In this document: positions 8,890 to 16,813 of the stretch, one piece after another | Numbering within the stretch: the first letter of the stretch is position 1 | Layout: each line of letters begins with the position of its first letter | Origin: Megamonas hypermegale_A | GTDB taxonomy: Bacteria > Bacillota > Negativicutes > Selenomonadales > Selenomonadaceae | Direction: 5' to 3' (one strand) | DNA length: 64,000 nt | Assembly: GCF_030371585.1 (NCBI RefSeq) | Contig: NZ_JAUDCE010000005.1 | Made by a program: the position numbers and the translations under genes | Notes under the pieces: generated by a model | Told to the model about the DNA's origin: nothing | Databases searched by the model: none | Seen by the model: only the letters and a program-made list of their open reading frames with translations

Positions 8890-8924
8890 TTTTAAATCGT
8901 ACAGATAAATTGGAGGTCTGTCTT

Positions 8925-9416
8925 ATGTTTGGTTTAGTTCCTTTTACTTTTAATCCTGCTAATAAAGAAGAACACAAAATTCCTTCTATCTTTGATATTT
9001 TTGATGAACCGTTCTTCCAGAACACGTTCTCTCCTGTATCTTCCGCTGTAAAATCCTTCAGTGTCGACGTTAAGGATAAAGGCGATAGCTATGAACTTAC
9101 AGCTGAACTTCCGGGTGTAAAAAAAGAAAATATTGCTTTAAGTTATGATAACAGCTATCTGACTATAAAAACTACAGTAGACAAAAAAGAAGAACAGCCT
9201 GTAAAAGAAGCCAACGCCAAAGATGCAAAAGACGATAAAAAAGCTTCTGAAAAATATCTGCGCCGCGAACGCTACTACGGCGAAATGCAACGCAGCTTCT
9301 ATATCGATGATATCGACGAAGCTAACATCAAAGCCGCCTATAAAGACGGTATCTTAACTGTTACACTTCCAAAAGCAGTCAAAAAAGAAACGGCAACGAC
9401 CATCAACGTTGACTGA
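8925..9416 (+). CDS. Hsp20/alpha-crystallin small heat-shock protein, copy 2
   Basis: A 163-aa paralogue of the preceding gene starting at ATG 8925 after TGGAGG; an earlier TTG at 8910 overlaps the ribosome site and is not used here. It shares MFGLVPF, the alpha-crystallin core (FSVDVKDKGDSYELTAELPG) and a nearly identical C-terminus with copy 1. It differs by a charged insert of about 15 residues (KEANAKDAKDDKK) in the middle of the domain. The spacer from copy 1 is 66 bases and repeats the upstream sequence of copy 1. Confidence 0.92.
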   Translation: MFGLVPFTFNPANKEEHKIPSIFDIFDEPFFQNTFSPVSSAVKSFSVDVKDKGDSYELTAELPGVKKENIALSYDNSYLTIKTTVDKKEEQPVKEANAKDAKDDKKASEKYLRRERYYGEMQRSFYIDDIDEANIKAAYKDGILTVTLPKAVKKETATTINVD

Positions 9417-9432
9417 TTTTGCAGATTTAAAT

Positions 9433-9445
9433 TTGATTTTTTGAT
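9433..9445 (+). promoter_or_regulatory. Operator-like 13-mer before hsp20 copy 3
   Basis: TTGATTTTTTGAT is a further-decayed version of the 13-mer before copies 1 and 2, at the corresponding distance from the start codon. Confidence 0.3.
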
Positions 9446-9480
9446 TTTCGTATCGTATAGATAAATTGGAGGTTTGCCTT

Positions 9481-9933
9481 ATGTTTGGTTTAGTTCCTTT
9501 TATGTTTAACAATCCTGCTAATAGAGAAGAAAATACTTTTCCATCCGTTTTTGATGTTTTCAATGAACCGTTCTTCCAGAACGCTTTTGCACCGATGCAG
9601 AATATGAACGGTTTCAAAGTCGATGTAAAAGACACCGGCGACAGCTATGAACTCACCGCTGAACTGCCGGGAACAAAAAAAGAAGACATTCAGCTTGATT
9701 ATCAGAATGATTACCTGACTATCAAAGCTGTAATGAATAAAAAACAGAATAATAGTGACGAAGCTCACAACTATATCTGCAAAGAACGCTACTACGGCAC
9801 AGTGCAGAGAAGCTTCTATGTAGGTCAGATAGATAAAGCTAATGCTAAAGCTGAATATACTGACGGAGTACTCAAAATCACTCTGCCGAAATTGAATAAT
9901 GTCTCCTCCTCCAGTCAAATTGATATTGACTGA
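9481..9933 (+). CDS. Hsp20/alpha-crystallin small heat-shock protein, copy 3
   Basis: A 150-aa third paralogue starting at ATG 9481 behind TTGGAGG. MFGLVPF and the core FKVDVKDTGDSYELTAELPG are kept. The C-terminal half is diverged (ERYYGTVQRSFYVGQIDKAN, GVLKITLPK), so this is the oldest split of the three or the one outside gene conversion. It closes the cluster ahead of a strong bidirectional terminator. As in its sisters, the C-terminal IXI motif is poor. Confidence 0.9.
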   Translation: MFGLVPFMFNNPANREENTFPSVFDVFNEPFFQNAFAPMQNMNGFKVDVKDTGDSYELTAELPGTKKEDIQLDYQNDYLTIKAVMNKKQNNSDEAHNYICKERYYGTVQRSFYVGQIDKANAKAEYTDGVLKITLPKLNNVSSSSQIDID

Positions 9934-9948
9934 CTAAAATAAATAACT

Positions 9949-9999
9949 AAAAAAGCCCGCTTATCTCAGACTTTGCGCCTGTGTAAGCGGGCTTTTTTT
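9949..9999. terminator. Bidirectional terminator between hsp20 cluster and catabolic operon
   Basis: AAAAAAGCCCGCTTA pairs with TAAGCGGGCTTTTTT in a 15-bp stem with a 20-base loop, closing converging transcripts on both strands. It overlaps the stop codon of the kinase gene. Confidence 0.9.
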
Positions 10000-11440
10000 A
10001 TTTATTTTTCAACAACGTTTCAACTACTTTTTTCAAAGTATCAACTTCACCAACATTGCCAGGAAAAATTATATACGGTATATGCGGAAACTTACTATTT
10101 TCATCCGTTTGCCAAACAGGTATACCCGGCTGAATTTGTCCCAGAACTTTTGCTTTTGTTACCTGCAAAGCTTTAGTACCGATATCACTGGAAGTAATAC
10201 CTCCTTTAGCTACGACAAAAGCCGGTGTAATATTTAGTCTGCCTACTAAAGATTGTACCGCATTGGAAATTTTTACCGAACGAATTAAAGCCTGTTCTTT
10301 TGTATCGTTTTCCAATACCAGCAAATTCCGTTTCGTATACACAACAACCGTTTTGCCGATTTTGATAATATTTTCTTCCTGTTCTACCGTTTTCTTTATT
10401 TCTTTTTCAAACTCCGGCTCATCCAAAACTAAATCCGAATTGAATTCAATAAACTCCAGTTGCTTTATACCTTTCAATTTTTCCAACTGTTTTGTCGTTT
10501 TAGCTGTATGTGAACCGATTATGATAATTCCTCCGTTGTTATTTTCCTTTTGAATTAAATCATTGTACTGTAACAAAGGTTTATCACTGATTGCTCCCAT
10601 GATTTTAACCAAACCGGCTGCACTGCGGAATATAAATTTTTTGCCTTTATTTATCGCGCTATATAAAGCAACGGTAAATACTTTCAAATCGCAATCGTCA
10701 ATCGCATTAACAACTACTTTATCAAAATCTTTTACCGAACATAATTGTTCTTCTATTTTAGCAAAATTCTGCTCACGTAAATCCGTTAAAGAAATACACA
10801 CAACTTTTTCAGATTTATATTTGCCCTGTGTTTTTTCTTCTATATATTCCGCTAAATTAGAAGCAACATATCCAAAAGTTTTATCTTTGGCAAATTCCGT
10901 TTCTCCCGCCGGGACAAGCTTGTTTTCATATTTTACATAATGAATATTATTTAACGTAAAACGTCCGCCTTCTTTAAAATACGGACAAAGAATTTCTCCG
11001 TCAACATCTTCATTGCTGTATAATTTCATCTGCTGTCTTAAAATTTCCGTTTCCAACGGATAATGACCGCGCAGCGTAGAATCACTTCTGCTTATTATCA
11101 TATACGGACAATTTAATTCACATGCTACTTTCGCTATTGTTGCACCGATTTTTTCATGTACTTCTTTTGTCTGTTCGGCAGTAAATGCTCTTGAATTCGT
11201 CAGTATATAAAATATTTTATTATTTTCTTCAAAACCTTGTTTAATACTTTCATAATCCCAATTTGTATAAACTGATACATCATGCACTGTTTGCACACCG
11301 GTCGGGTCATCATCTAAAACAATTATCTTATGTTTATCCTTACTTACTGCCTCAAACAATAGCCGATCTAATTCAACCATATTTTCTGGCATTTCATATG
11401 ACGATAAAATATCCGCATTTATTATTTTTACTTCAGTCAT
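9998..11440 (-). CDS. Four-carbon acid sugar kinase family protein (DUF1537, DtnK/OtnK-like)
   Basis: A 480-aa ATP-dependent kinase of the DUF1537 family, whose characterised members phosphorylate D-threonate, erythronate or their 2-keto forms. The N-terminal substrate domain has the hallmark KIIVLDDDPTGVQTVH; the C-terminal nucleotide domain has KGGITSSDIGTKAL and FPGNVGE. The ATG at 11440 follows AGGTGGAG; an upstream in-frame GTG at 11449 is part of that ribosome site. It is the last gene of a six-gene minus-strand operon, 16 bases after the BKACE gene. The usual partners (PdxA2-type dehydrogenase, OtnC aldolase) are absent, so the substrate is unassigned. Confidence 0.85.
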   Translation of the reverse strand: MTEVKIINADILSSYEMPENMVELDRLLFEAVSKDKHKIIVLDDDPTGVQTVHDVSVYTNWDYESIKQGFEENNKIFYILTNSRAFTAEQTKEVHEKIGATIAKVACELNCPYMIISRSDSTLRGHYPLETEILRQQMKLYSNEDVDGEILCPYFKEGGRFTLNNIHYVKYENKLVPAGETEFAKDKTFGYVASNLAEYIEEKTQGKYKSEKVVCISLTDLREQNFAKIEEQLCSVKDFDKVVVNAIDDCDLKVFTVALYSAINKGKKFIFRSAAGLVKIMGAISDKPLLQYNDLIQKENNNGGIIIIGSHTAKTTKQLEKLKGIKQLEFIEFNSDLVLDEPEFEKEIKKTVEQEENIIKIGKTVVVYTKRNLLVLENDTKEQALIRSVKISNAVQSLVGRLNITPAFVVAKGGITSSDIGTKALQVTKAKVLGQIQPGIPVWQTDENSKFPHIPYIIFPGNVGEVDTLKKVVETLLKNK

Positions 11441-11456
11441 ATTCTCCACCTATTAC

Positions 11457-12254
11457 TTACTTTATGTTGAAATACATTCTTGCTTCATCTGCACTCATAG
11501 GTGCTTTATCCATAGCACGAAGTAAACGAACTGTTTTTTCCACAAGCGGTAAATTTGTTTCTACCATAGTATTTTCATCCAGATAATTACTGTCTTCAAA
11601 ACCAATGCGAACTGTTTTAGCTCCCATCCCCAATGCCGCAGCAACAATACCGAAATCACGTCTGTTAGCATGAGTAATGCCCCAAACAGCATTTGTCGGT
11701 ATCATACTAATCATATTGGCTAAAGCCTTCGGCGTTGGCGGAGCTTCTCCTTTATGTCCAAGTACAATACTAAACAGCACTGGTTCTTTAAAAGCATATT
11801 GTGCCATCAATTCTTCCATAGCATAGGTATGACCAATTTCAAACACTTCTACTTCGGGAGTTTTGCCTGTTTTCAAAATTTCCTGCACGCAGTATTTAAC
11901 ATCATCAATCGGATTACAATATACTGCCTTACCTAAATTCGTCGAACCGACATTTAATGAACAAGCTTCCACTAAATCAGAATAAAGCGGTACACATCTT
12001 TCCTCTATCGTTAAATTGGAAACACCGCCGGTTGATACTTCGATTATAATATCACTGTCTTTACGAATAAGTTCTAACGTTTTGTTTAATACACTCATAT
12101 CCGTCGTCAAATTACCATGTTCATCCCGTACATGCAAATGCACCATTGCTGCACCTGCCCTCCAACAGTCAATAACATCCCTAGCAATTTTTTCCGGAAT
12201 TATATTCTTATCCGTAGCCGCCACCGGTGCTACAGAAATCATTACTTTATCCAT
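11457..12254 (-). CDS. Beta-keto acid cleavage enzyme family protein (BKACE, DUF849)
   Basis: A 265-aa TIM-barrel zinc enzyme; family members such as Kce condense a beta-keto acid with acetyl-CoA and split it to acetoacetate and a new CoA ester. The zinc-ligand motif HLHVRDE is at about residues 39-45, with GITHANRRDFGIVAAALGMG and the conserved RIGFED region later. ATG at 12254 has an AAAGGA element about ten bases upstream, a rather long spacing. It lies between the GntR gene and the kinase. The keto-acid substrate cannot be told from sequence. Confidence 0.85.
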   Translation of the reverse strand: MDKVMISVAPVAATDKNIIPEKIARDVIDCWRAGAAMVHLHVRDEHGNLTTDMSVLNKTLELIRKDSDIIIEVSTGGVSNLTIEERCVPLYSDLVEACSLNVGSTNLGKAVYCNPIDDVKYCVQEILKTGKTPEVEVFEIGHTYAMEELMAQYAFKEPVLFSIVLGHKGEAPPTPKALANMISMIPTNAVWGITHANRRDFGIVAAALGMGAKTVRIGFEDSNYLDENTMVETNLPLVEKTVRLLRAMDKAPMSADEARMYFNIK

Positions 12255-12299
12255 GCTGACATTTTCCTTTCAATCATTAACATCCGTCAGCAGATAATA

Positions 12300-13016
12300 T
12301 CATTTTACAGTTGACCAATATATGTAATGCTCTTTAATCGCATCATCAATCTTCTCAACCGATTTACTTTCCAGTATATCCAGAACTTCTTCATGCAATT
12401 TGAAAAACCGAGCTACATCATCATTTTCAATAAATTTCCGTATTGCTTCAATCCTCGTTTTCTTCGTAATCTGATTAACATACGAACCAATACCGCGCAA
12501 TAAATCATTTTCTGTTATTTCCAACAGTGCATTATGAAACGCTATATCCGCTGCAAAGATTTTTTTTGCATCTGCACCATTTTTTTCAATATCAACCCGT
12601 AAATCCTCAATAATTTTCCGTGCTGGCTCAAGTTCATATTTATAACGCATTTTTTCAATAACCAAATGCAATACACCATCATCTAAAATTTTACGCAGTT
12701 CAATAACTTGATTAGCCGCATTCTCTTGTAAAATAATTCCGTACAATACAGGATAAAGCATCTTATTATTATATCCTTTAGATACAAAAGTGCCCTCAGC
12801 CCGCTTTATAATCAATACTCCATATGCTACAAGTATTTTTATTGCTTCTCTCACGGAATTTCTGCCAACATTCATCGTTTCACAAAGCTGCGTCTCAGTA
12901 GGAATTTTATCTCCCGGTTTTAATTCGCCTTCTATAATTGCATTCACAATATTATCTACTATTTTTTCAACAACACTTTTACTGCCTATTTCCTTAAATA
13001 TAGCCTTGTCAACCAT
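12300..13016 (-). CDS. GntR-family transcriptional regulator (FadR/FCD subfamily)
   Basis: A 238-aa regulator with an N-terminal winged helix (residues about 10-77: IEGELKPGDKIPTETQLCE, VGRNSVREAIKILVAYG) and a C-terminal helical FCD effector domain. FCD members usually sense organic or sugar acids, often with a bound metal. ATG at 13016 has an AAGGAGG site. It sits in the middle of the operon and probably controls it; TTGTAT-containing sequence occurs upstream of this gene and upstream of the operon's first gene. Confidence 0.88.
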   Translation of the reverse strand: MVDKAIFKEIGSKSVVEKIVDNIVNAIIEGELKPGDKIPTETQLCETMNVGRNSVREAIKILVAYGVLIIKRAEGTFVSKGYNNKMLYPVLYGIILQENAANQVIELRKILDDGVLHLVIEKMRYKYELEPARKIIEDLRVDIEKNGADAKKIFAADIAFHNALLEITENDLLRGIGSYVNQITKKTRIEAIRKFIENDDVARFFKLHEEVLDILESKSVEKIDDAIKEHYIYWSTVK

Positions 13017-13104
13017 ATTAATCCTCCTTACAACATTACTTATTTTAGTATATATTATAACGAAGTCTAATACAATTAACGAAAACTAATATTCAAACAA
13101 AATA

Positions 13105-13518
13105 TTATGCAATAATCTTTTCTATCTGCGAAGCTACTTTTTCAGCTACTTCTCCATCCTGCTTCAACCCGCCAATACCTACTGCTCCGATTAATTTATG
13201 CTGTGAATTAAAAATCGGCATACCGCCTGGCATTGCTGTAAAAGTTCCATCAGCAAAATAACAGATTTCTAAATTTTCCGTCTGTAATCTCTGCAAAAAA
13301 TCAACTGTAGGTACACCCATTCGAGCAGCAGTATATGCTTTAGCCGGAGTAAGTTTTATCGTTAAAAGTTTTGCATTGTCCTCTTTCTGAAACAGTACTA
13401 AAAAACCATCTTTATCACAAACTGCTACGCTGAACGGATTACTGCCGTATTCTGTAGCAACCAAACTTTCCGCGCATTCAGCAATTTTCTTAGCCAATTC
13501 TAAAGTCATATTATCCAT
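13105..13518 (-). CDS. GlcG/HbpS-like protein (DUF336)
   Basis: A 137-aa small globular protein of the GlcG/HbpS family, found beside glycolate, diol and sugar-acid genes and sometimes reported to bind heme or cobalamin; the biochemical role is unclear. Typical segments are AKAYTAARMGVPT and AMPGGMPIFNSQHKLIGAVGIGG. Two starts are possible: ATG 13518 (ribosome site poorly spaced) or ATG 13509 (better spaced from AGGATGG). It is cotranscribed with the transporter upstream, 30 bases away. Confidence 0.82.
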   Translation of the reverse strand: MDNMTLELAKKIAECAESLVATEYGSNPFSVAVCDKDGFLVLFQKEDNAKLLTIKLTPAKAYTAARMGVPTVDFLQRLQTENLEICYFADGTFTAMPGGMPIFNSQHKLIGAVGIGGLKQDGEVAEKVASQIEKIIA

Positions 13519-13548
13519 CCTGGTTACTTCTTCCTCTCTATCATTAAA

Positions 13549-14502
13549 TTATTTAATTTTAGCCTGTTCTGCTTTTTCAGCTCTGGCGCGAAAGAAACTT
13601 GCCACCATCGGACCTGTTATATTATGCACCAGATTAAAAATAGCTGCCGGAATAAATGCTAATGGTGCCAAGTGAGCAATTGCCAAAGCCATAGCTAAAC
13701 CGCCGTTTTCCATACCAATTTCAAAAGAAATCGCTTTTGCTTTAAATTCAGGCATTCCCACAGCACGAGCTGCTAAAAATCCAGTAAAAAGTCCAATTAA
13801 ATTATGCAAAACAACTGCTACGAAAGCAATCCATGCTACATCGGCAAAAGAAGACGCACTAAGTGAAAAACCAGAACTTGTCGTTACAAAAATCGCAATC
13901 AATGAAACAATCGGCACAATAGGTTGAATTTTGTCCACAAAATCAGAAGCATATTTTCTAATTAAAATACCAAGAGCTACTGGTATTAATACGATTTTCA
14001 AAATATCTAATAAAATAGCCTGTGTATTTACTTCAATCATTGCACCAGCTAAGAAAGCAAAAATAAACGGTGTAACAAACGGAGCAATAACCGTATTTAC
14101 AGAAGATACCGTAACTGAAAGTGCCGTATCACCTTTGGCCAGATAAGTCATAACATTTGAAGCCACACCACTCGGACAGCAACCTACCAAAATCATACCA
14201 ACAGCCAATACTTCCGGCAGTCCCAGAATTTTTGTCAAAGCTAATGCCACAAAAGGCATAATCATATATCTGAGTACAATACCCCAAAATACATCTTTCG
14301 GGCGTGTAAGTACTAGTTTAAAATCGTTAACCGAAGTAGACAAGCCCATACTAAGCATTACAGCCATAATACAATACGAAACATATGCCGAAAGCGGTTT
14401 AAACGGCTCTGGATAAACATATGCTGCAACTGCTCCTAAAACTATCCATAAAGTAAAGTATTTCATCATGAACTTTACAAATTTGCCCATTTTCTCTAAC
14501 AT
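13549..14502 (-). CDS. BASS-family sodium:organic anion symporter
   Basis: A 317-aa polytopic membrane protein of the bile acid:sodium symporter family with about ten hydrophobic segments. Diagnostic pieces are the GCCPSGVASNVMTYLAKGD loop (sodium-site crossover) and FEIGMENGGLAMALA (second crossover). Family members import bile acids, pantoate, 2-keto acids or other monocarboxylates. In this operon it is the only transporter, so it probably brings in the catabolised acid. That is inference from context. Confidence 0.87.
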   Translation of the reverse strand: MLEKMGKFVKFMMKYFTLWIVLGAVAAYVYPEPFKPLSAYVSYCIMAVMLSMGLSTSVNDFKLVLTRPKDVFWGIVLRYMIMPFVALALTKILGLPEVLAVGMILVGCCPSGVASNVMTYLAKGDTALSVTVSSVNTVIAPFVTPFIFAFLAGAMIEVNTQAILLDILKIVLIPVALGILIRKYASDFVDKIQPIVPIVSLIAIFVTTSSGFSLSASSFADVAWIAFVAVVLHNLIGLFTGFLAARAVGMPEFKAKAISFEIGMENGGLAMALAIAHLAPLAFIPAAIFNLVHNITGPMVASFFRARAEKAEQAKIK

Positions 14503-14535
14503 TGAAAATCCCCCTCGTAATTTCTGTTTTACATT

Positions 14536-14579
14536 ATCGCAGTCTGTAACGCATTTATTTTTGTATTACAAACTGCGAT
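14536..14579. other. Stem-loop inside the catabolic operon
   Basis: ATCGCAGTCTGTAA pairs with TTACAAACTGCGAT (13 of 14) between the racemase-like and transporter genes. A T run follows only on the plus strand, so on the coding strand it looks like an mRNA-stabilising or processing hairpin rather than a terminator. Confidence 0.45.
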
Positions 14580-14592
14580 TTTTACTTTTCAA

Positions 14593-15264
14593 TTACTTCA
14601 TCAAACCCTTTTTTATCAATGCTTCTTTTAGAGCAATAGCGCCAAAACGCGGACTGGACAAAACAGGTTTATTATATTTTTCATGAATATACTCTTCGCA
14701 ATATGCCATTGAACCTTGTGCAAATAAAATCACATCCACTTTATCAATAATTTCACCAGCATATTTTGTCATAAGCTGTTTAAACTGTTCCTGGTCAAGC
14801 CCGAAACCACCTTCAACCAAAACATCAACCAACTCAATCTCTCTATTCATTTCACGAGCAAGACGCAATACCGTATTCTTTGTAGGAATCAATGTACTCG
14901 AAAGCGTTGCCATTATGCCGATACGTTTACCCGTTTTTACAGCTTCACGACACATTTCCTCATCAATGCGTACAATCGGAACACCAATATACTTTGCCAA
15001 ATCTTGACAAGCATCAGCAACTTCTCCAACAGAAGAACAATTATTCAAAATTGCATCGGCACCATCTTGCATTGCCTGCATGTACATCGCAACAAGTCTT
15101 GCTGCCGGAGCTACTGTTACATTGTTGTGTTCAACGACTTCATTAATAATCGATGGATCTTTGTAATTCATTATTTCCACGTCGCCAAGTTGTTTTTTCA
15201 CTTCAGCATTAACAAGTTCAATAAGTTCTGGTGTAACTCCCGTATAAACTAATCCGATTTTCAT
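14593..15264 (-). CDS. Asp/Glu/hydantoin racemase superfamily protein
   Basis: A 223-aa enzyme of the aspartate/glutamate racemase fold, first gene of the catabolic operon. The first catalytic-type cysteine is present in LNNCSSVGEV (about residue 75). At the place of the second, the sequence is ILFAQGSMAYCEE, with Gly-Ser where racemases have Gly-Cys; a cysteine occurs four residues later. A standard two-base racemase is therefore doubtful. Single-cysteine relatives include decarboxylases and isomerases such as arylmalonate decarboxylase and maleate isomerase. ATG at 15264 is preceded by GAAGGGATG. Confidence 0.75.
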   Translation of the reverse strand: MKIGLVYTGVTPELIELVNAEVKKQLGDVEIMNYKDPSIINEVVEHNNVTVAPAARLVAMYMQAMQDGADAILNNCSSVGEVADACQDLAKYIGVPIVRIDEEMCREAVKTGKRIGIMATLSSTLIPTKNTVLRLAREMNREIELVDVLVEGGFGLDQEQFKQLMTKYAGEIIDKVDVILFAQGSMAYCEEYIHEKYNKPVLSSPRFGAIALKEALIKKGLMK

Positions 15265-15297
15265 AAAAAATCATCCCTTCTTTATATTATATATTAC

Positions 15298-15318
15298 ATT
15301 ATACATCCTACGTTGTAT
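15298..15318 (-). promoter_or_regulatory. Candidate -10 and operator of the catabolic operon
   Basis: Minus-strand TATAAT (15298-15303) overlaps the inverted repeat ATACA-N8-TGTAT (15301-15318), 37 bases upstream of the first gene. No convincing -35 is visible. It could be the GntR operator; the repeat arms are short, so this is weak. Confidence 0.25.
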
Positions 15319-15412
15319 CTTTATATTCAATATAGCATAAAAAAACTACAAAGTAAAGTACTTTTTCAAGTTTATTATTTATTTAAATTTTCAAACTTTA
15401 TCTCGAAAAAAT

Positions 15413-15444
15413 AAAAGGCAAGAACAACCCCGTTCTTGCCTTTT
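15413..15444. terminator. Terminator behind the flavodoxin gene
   Basis: AAAAGGCAAGAAC and GTTCTTGCCTTTT form a perfect 13-bp stem with loop AACCCC. It lies downstream of the minus-strand flavodoxin gene and is symmetric enough to act in both directions. Confidence 0.85.
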
Positions 15445-15454
15445 GCTATTTCCT

Positions 15455-15934
15455 TTATAAATTCAGACTGTCCACCCATTTTTGCACGGAAGATGCGCTT
15501 TCTCTACTGCTCATGCGTCTGCCGTCCTTCCATTTGGTCGAAGCAGAGCAGGATTTTTGCAATACGCTGTTTGTATTGCCCATACTGCTTCCGCCGGAGG
15601 TGGCAAACGGTACTACCGTTTTTCCGGAAAAATCATAGCTTTCGAGGAAAGTCTGTATAATATGCGGCGCTACATACCACCAAATCGGGAAACCGACAAA
15701 CACTGTATCATACTGACCCATATCCGCTACTTTGCCGGAAATTGCCGGACGGGCAGAAGCATCATTCATTTCTTTCGTACTGCGGCTCTGTTTATCATTC
15801 CAGTTTAAATCAGCAGAAGTGTATTTTTCTGCCGCCTCTATTTCATAAAGGTCGCCGCCTGTTACATCGGCAATAGTTTTAGCCAGTCTCGCCGTCTGTC
15901 CGCTTGCGGAGAAATATGCAACCAAAGTTTTCAT
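15455..15934 (-). CDS. Flavodoxin family protein
   Basis: A 159-aa cytosolic flavodoxin of the long-loop NAD(P)H:quinone-oxidoreductase-like type (Flavodoxin_4). The FMN phosphate loop is YFSASGQTARLAK (residues 7-19); GFPIWWYVAP (about 81-90) and FATSGGSSMGNT (about 109-120) line the isoalloxazine. Members reduce quinones or small carbonyls, or carry electrons. It is a monocistronic gene with its own terminator and closely resembles the lipoprotein-type flavodoxin encoded at 16814-17443. Confidence 0.88.
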   Translation of the reverse strand: MKTLVAYFSASGQTARLAKTIADVTGGDLYEIEAAEKYTSADLNWNDKQSRSTKEMNDASARPAISGKVADMGQYDTVFVGFPIWWYVAPHIIQTFLESYDFSGKTVVPFATSGGSSMGNTNSVLQKSCSASTKWKDGRRMSSRESASSVQKWVDSLNL

Positions 15935-16015
15935 AATAAATCAACCTCACAATTTCTGAATGAATTATTTTCTTTCATTCTAATCCTTTAAGTCAACTAT
16001 AAGTCAAGACAATTT

Positions 16016-16615
16016 TCAAACATCTTCAAAAATATCATCTAAATCAATATACAAATCATCATACAGCGAAACTTTTATTTTCCCATAAGCCGATTTGTTT
16101 ATCTGCGCCTGTTCCTTTTCCGGTAAGGATTGCAGCTGTGCTTTTTCTTCTGCCGGTAAATAATAGTATATATTATTAAGCTCAAATTTCCCGTTCGTTA
16201 AAATATATACTTCGATGAATTTTCCCCAGCCGTCGACAATCCAGTATTCTTTAACGCCCGCTTTCTCGTAAATATCTTTCTTTTTCGTTCTGTCATACAT
16301 GGCTGTCGTCTGCGATAATACTTCCACTGCCAAATCCGGCGCACCGACAACGCCTCTTTTCGTTATTTTATTTCGGCCGCAGACAATCATCGCATCGGGA
16401 ATAAAATGATTTTTCTCATCCAAAAACAAATCGACGCCGTCCGGATATGCCTTACACGGTTTTTTGCGCAGATAACGGTCAAATTCCGCAAAAATTCTTC
16501 CGCTGATGACAGTATGCTCCGGTCTTAGGCGCGGCGATATCATCACAATAACACCGTCTATTGTTTCTATCCGCTGTTTTTGCGTTTCATCATCTGTATA
16601 TGCCAGATTTTCCAT
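16016..16615 (-). CDS. Uma2-family putative endonuclease (DUF820, PD-(D/E)XK fold)
   Basis: A 199-aa protein of the Uma2 family, predicted restriction-like nucleases that are abundant in cyanobacteria and sporadic in Bacillota and whose role is not established. Visible core: FIPDAMIVCG (catalytic Asp), DLAVEVLSQTT (Glu-x-Leu strand) and KDIYEKAGVKEYWIVD. It is a single gene without methylase or mobile partner. ATG at 16615 follows GAAGGGATTTAA. Confidence 0.8.
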   Translation of the reverse strand: MENLAYTDDETQKQRIETIDGVIVMISPRLRPEHTVISGRIFAEFDRYLRKKPCKAYPDGVDLFLDEKNHFIPDAMIVCGRNKITKRGVVGAPDLAVEVLSQTTAMYDRTKKKDIYEKAGVKEYWIVDGWGKFIEVYILTNGKFELNNIYYYLPAEEKAQLQSLPEKEQAQINKSAYGKIKVSLYDDLYIDLDDIFEDV

Positions 16616-16750
16616 TTAAATCCCTTCTTTCGCTTCAATTTAAGTTTATTATAACACAATGATTTCATACCGATATAAATTCATTAAATCCGCCGCAGAA
16701 ATAATATTTATTATGCCTTCTAAACATTTTTCTTTATTCCGATAAAGTAT

Positions 16751-16779
16751 TTGCACTTGTGTTTTTTCAATGCTAAACT
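16751..16779 (+). promoter_or_regulatory. Promoter of the lipoprotein flavodoxin
   Basis: TTGCAC (16751-16756) and TAAACT (16774-16779) with a 17-base spacer, ending 34 bases before the TTG start codon. Confidence 0.5.
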
Positions 16780-16813
16780 GAAATCAACAAGCAATACATA
16801 AGGAGTGATTAAA

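Noticed and set aside
15325..15330. TTGAAT as -35 for the catabolic operon
   Set aside because: It is 21 bases from the candidate -10, too far for a normal sigma-A promoter.
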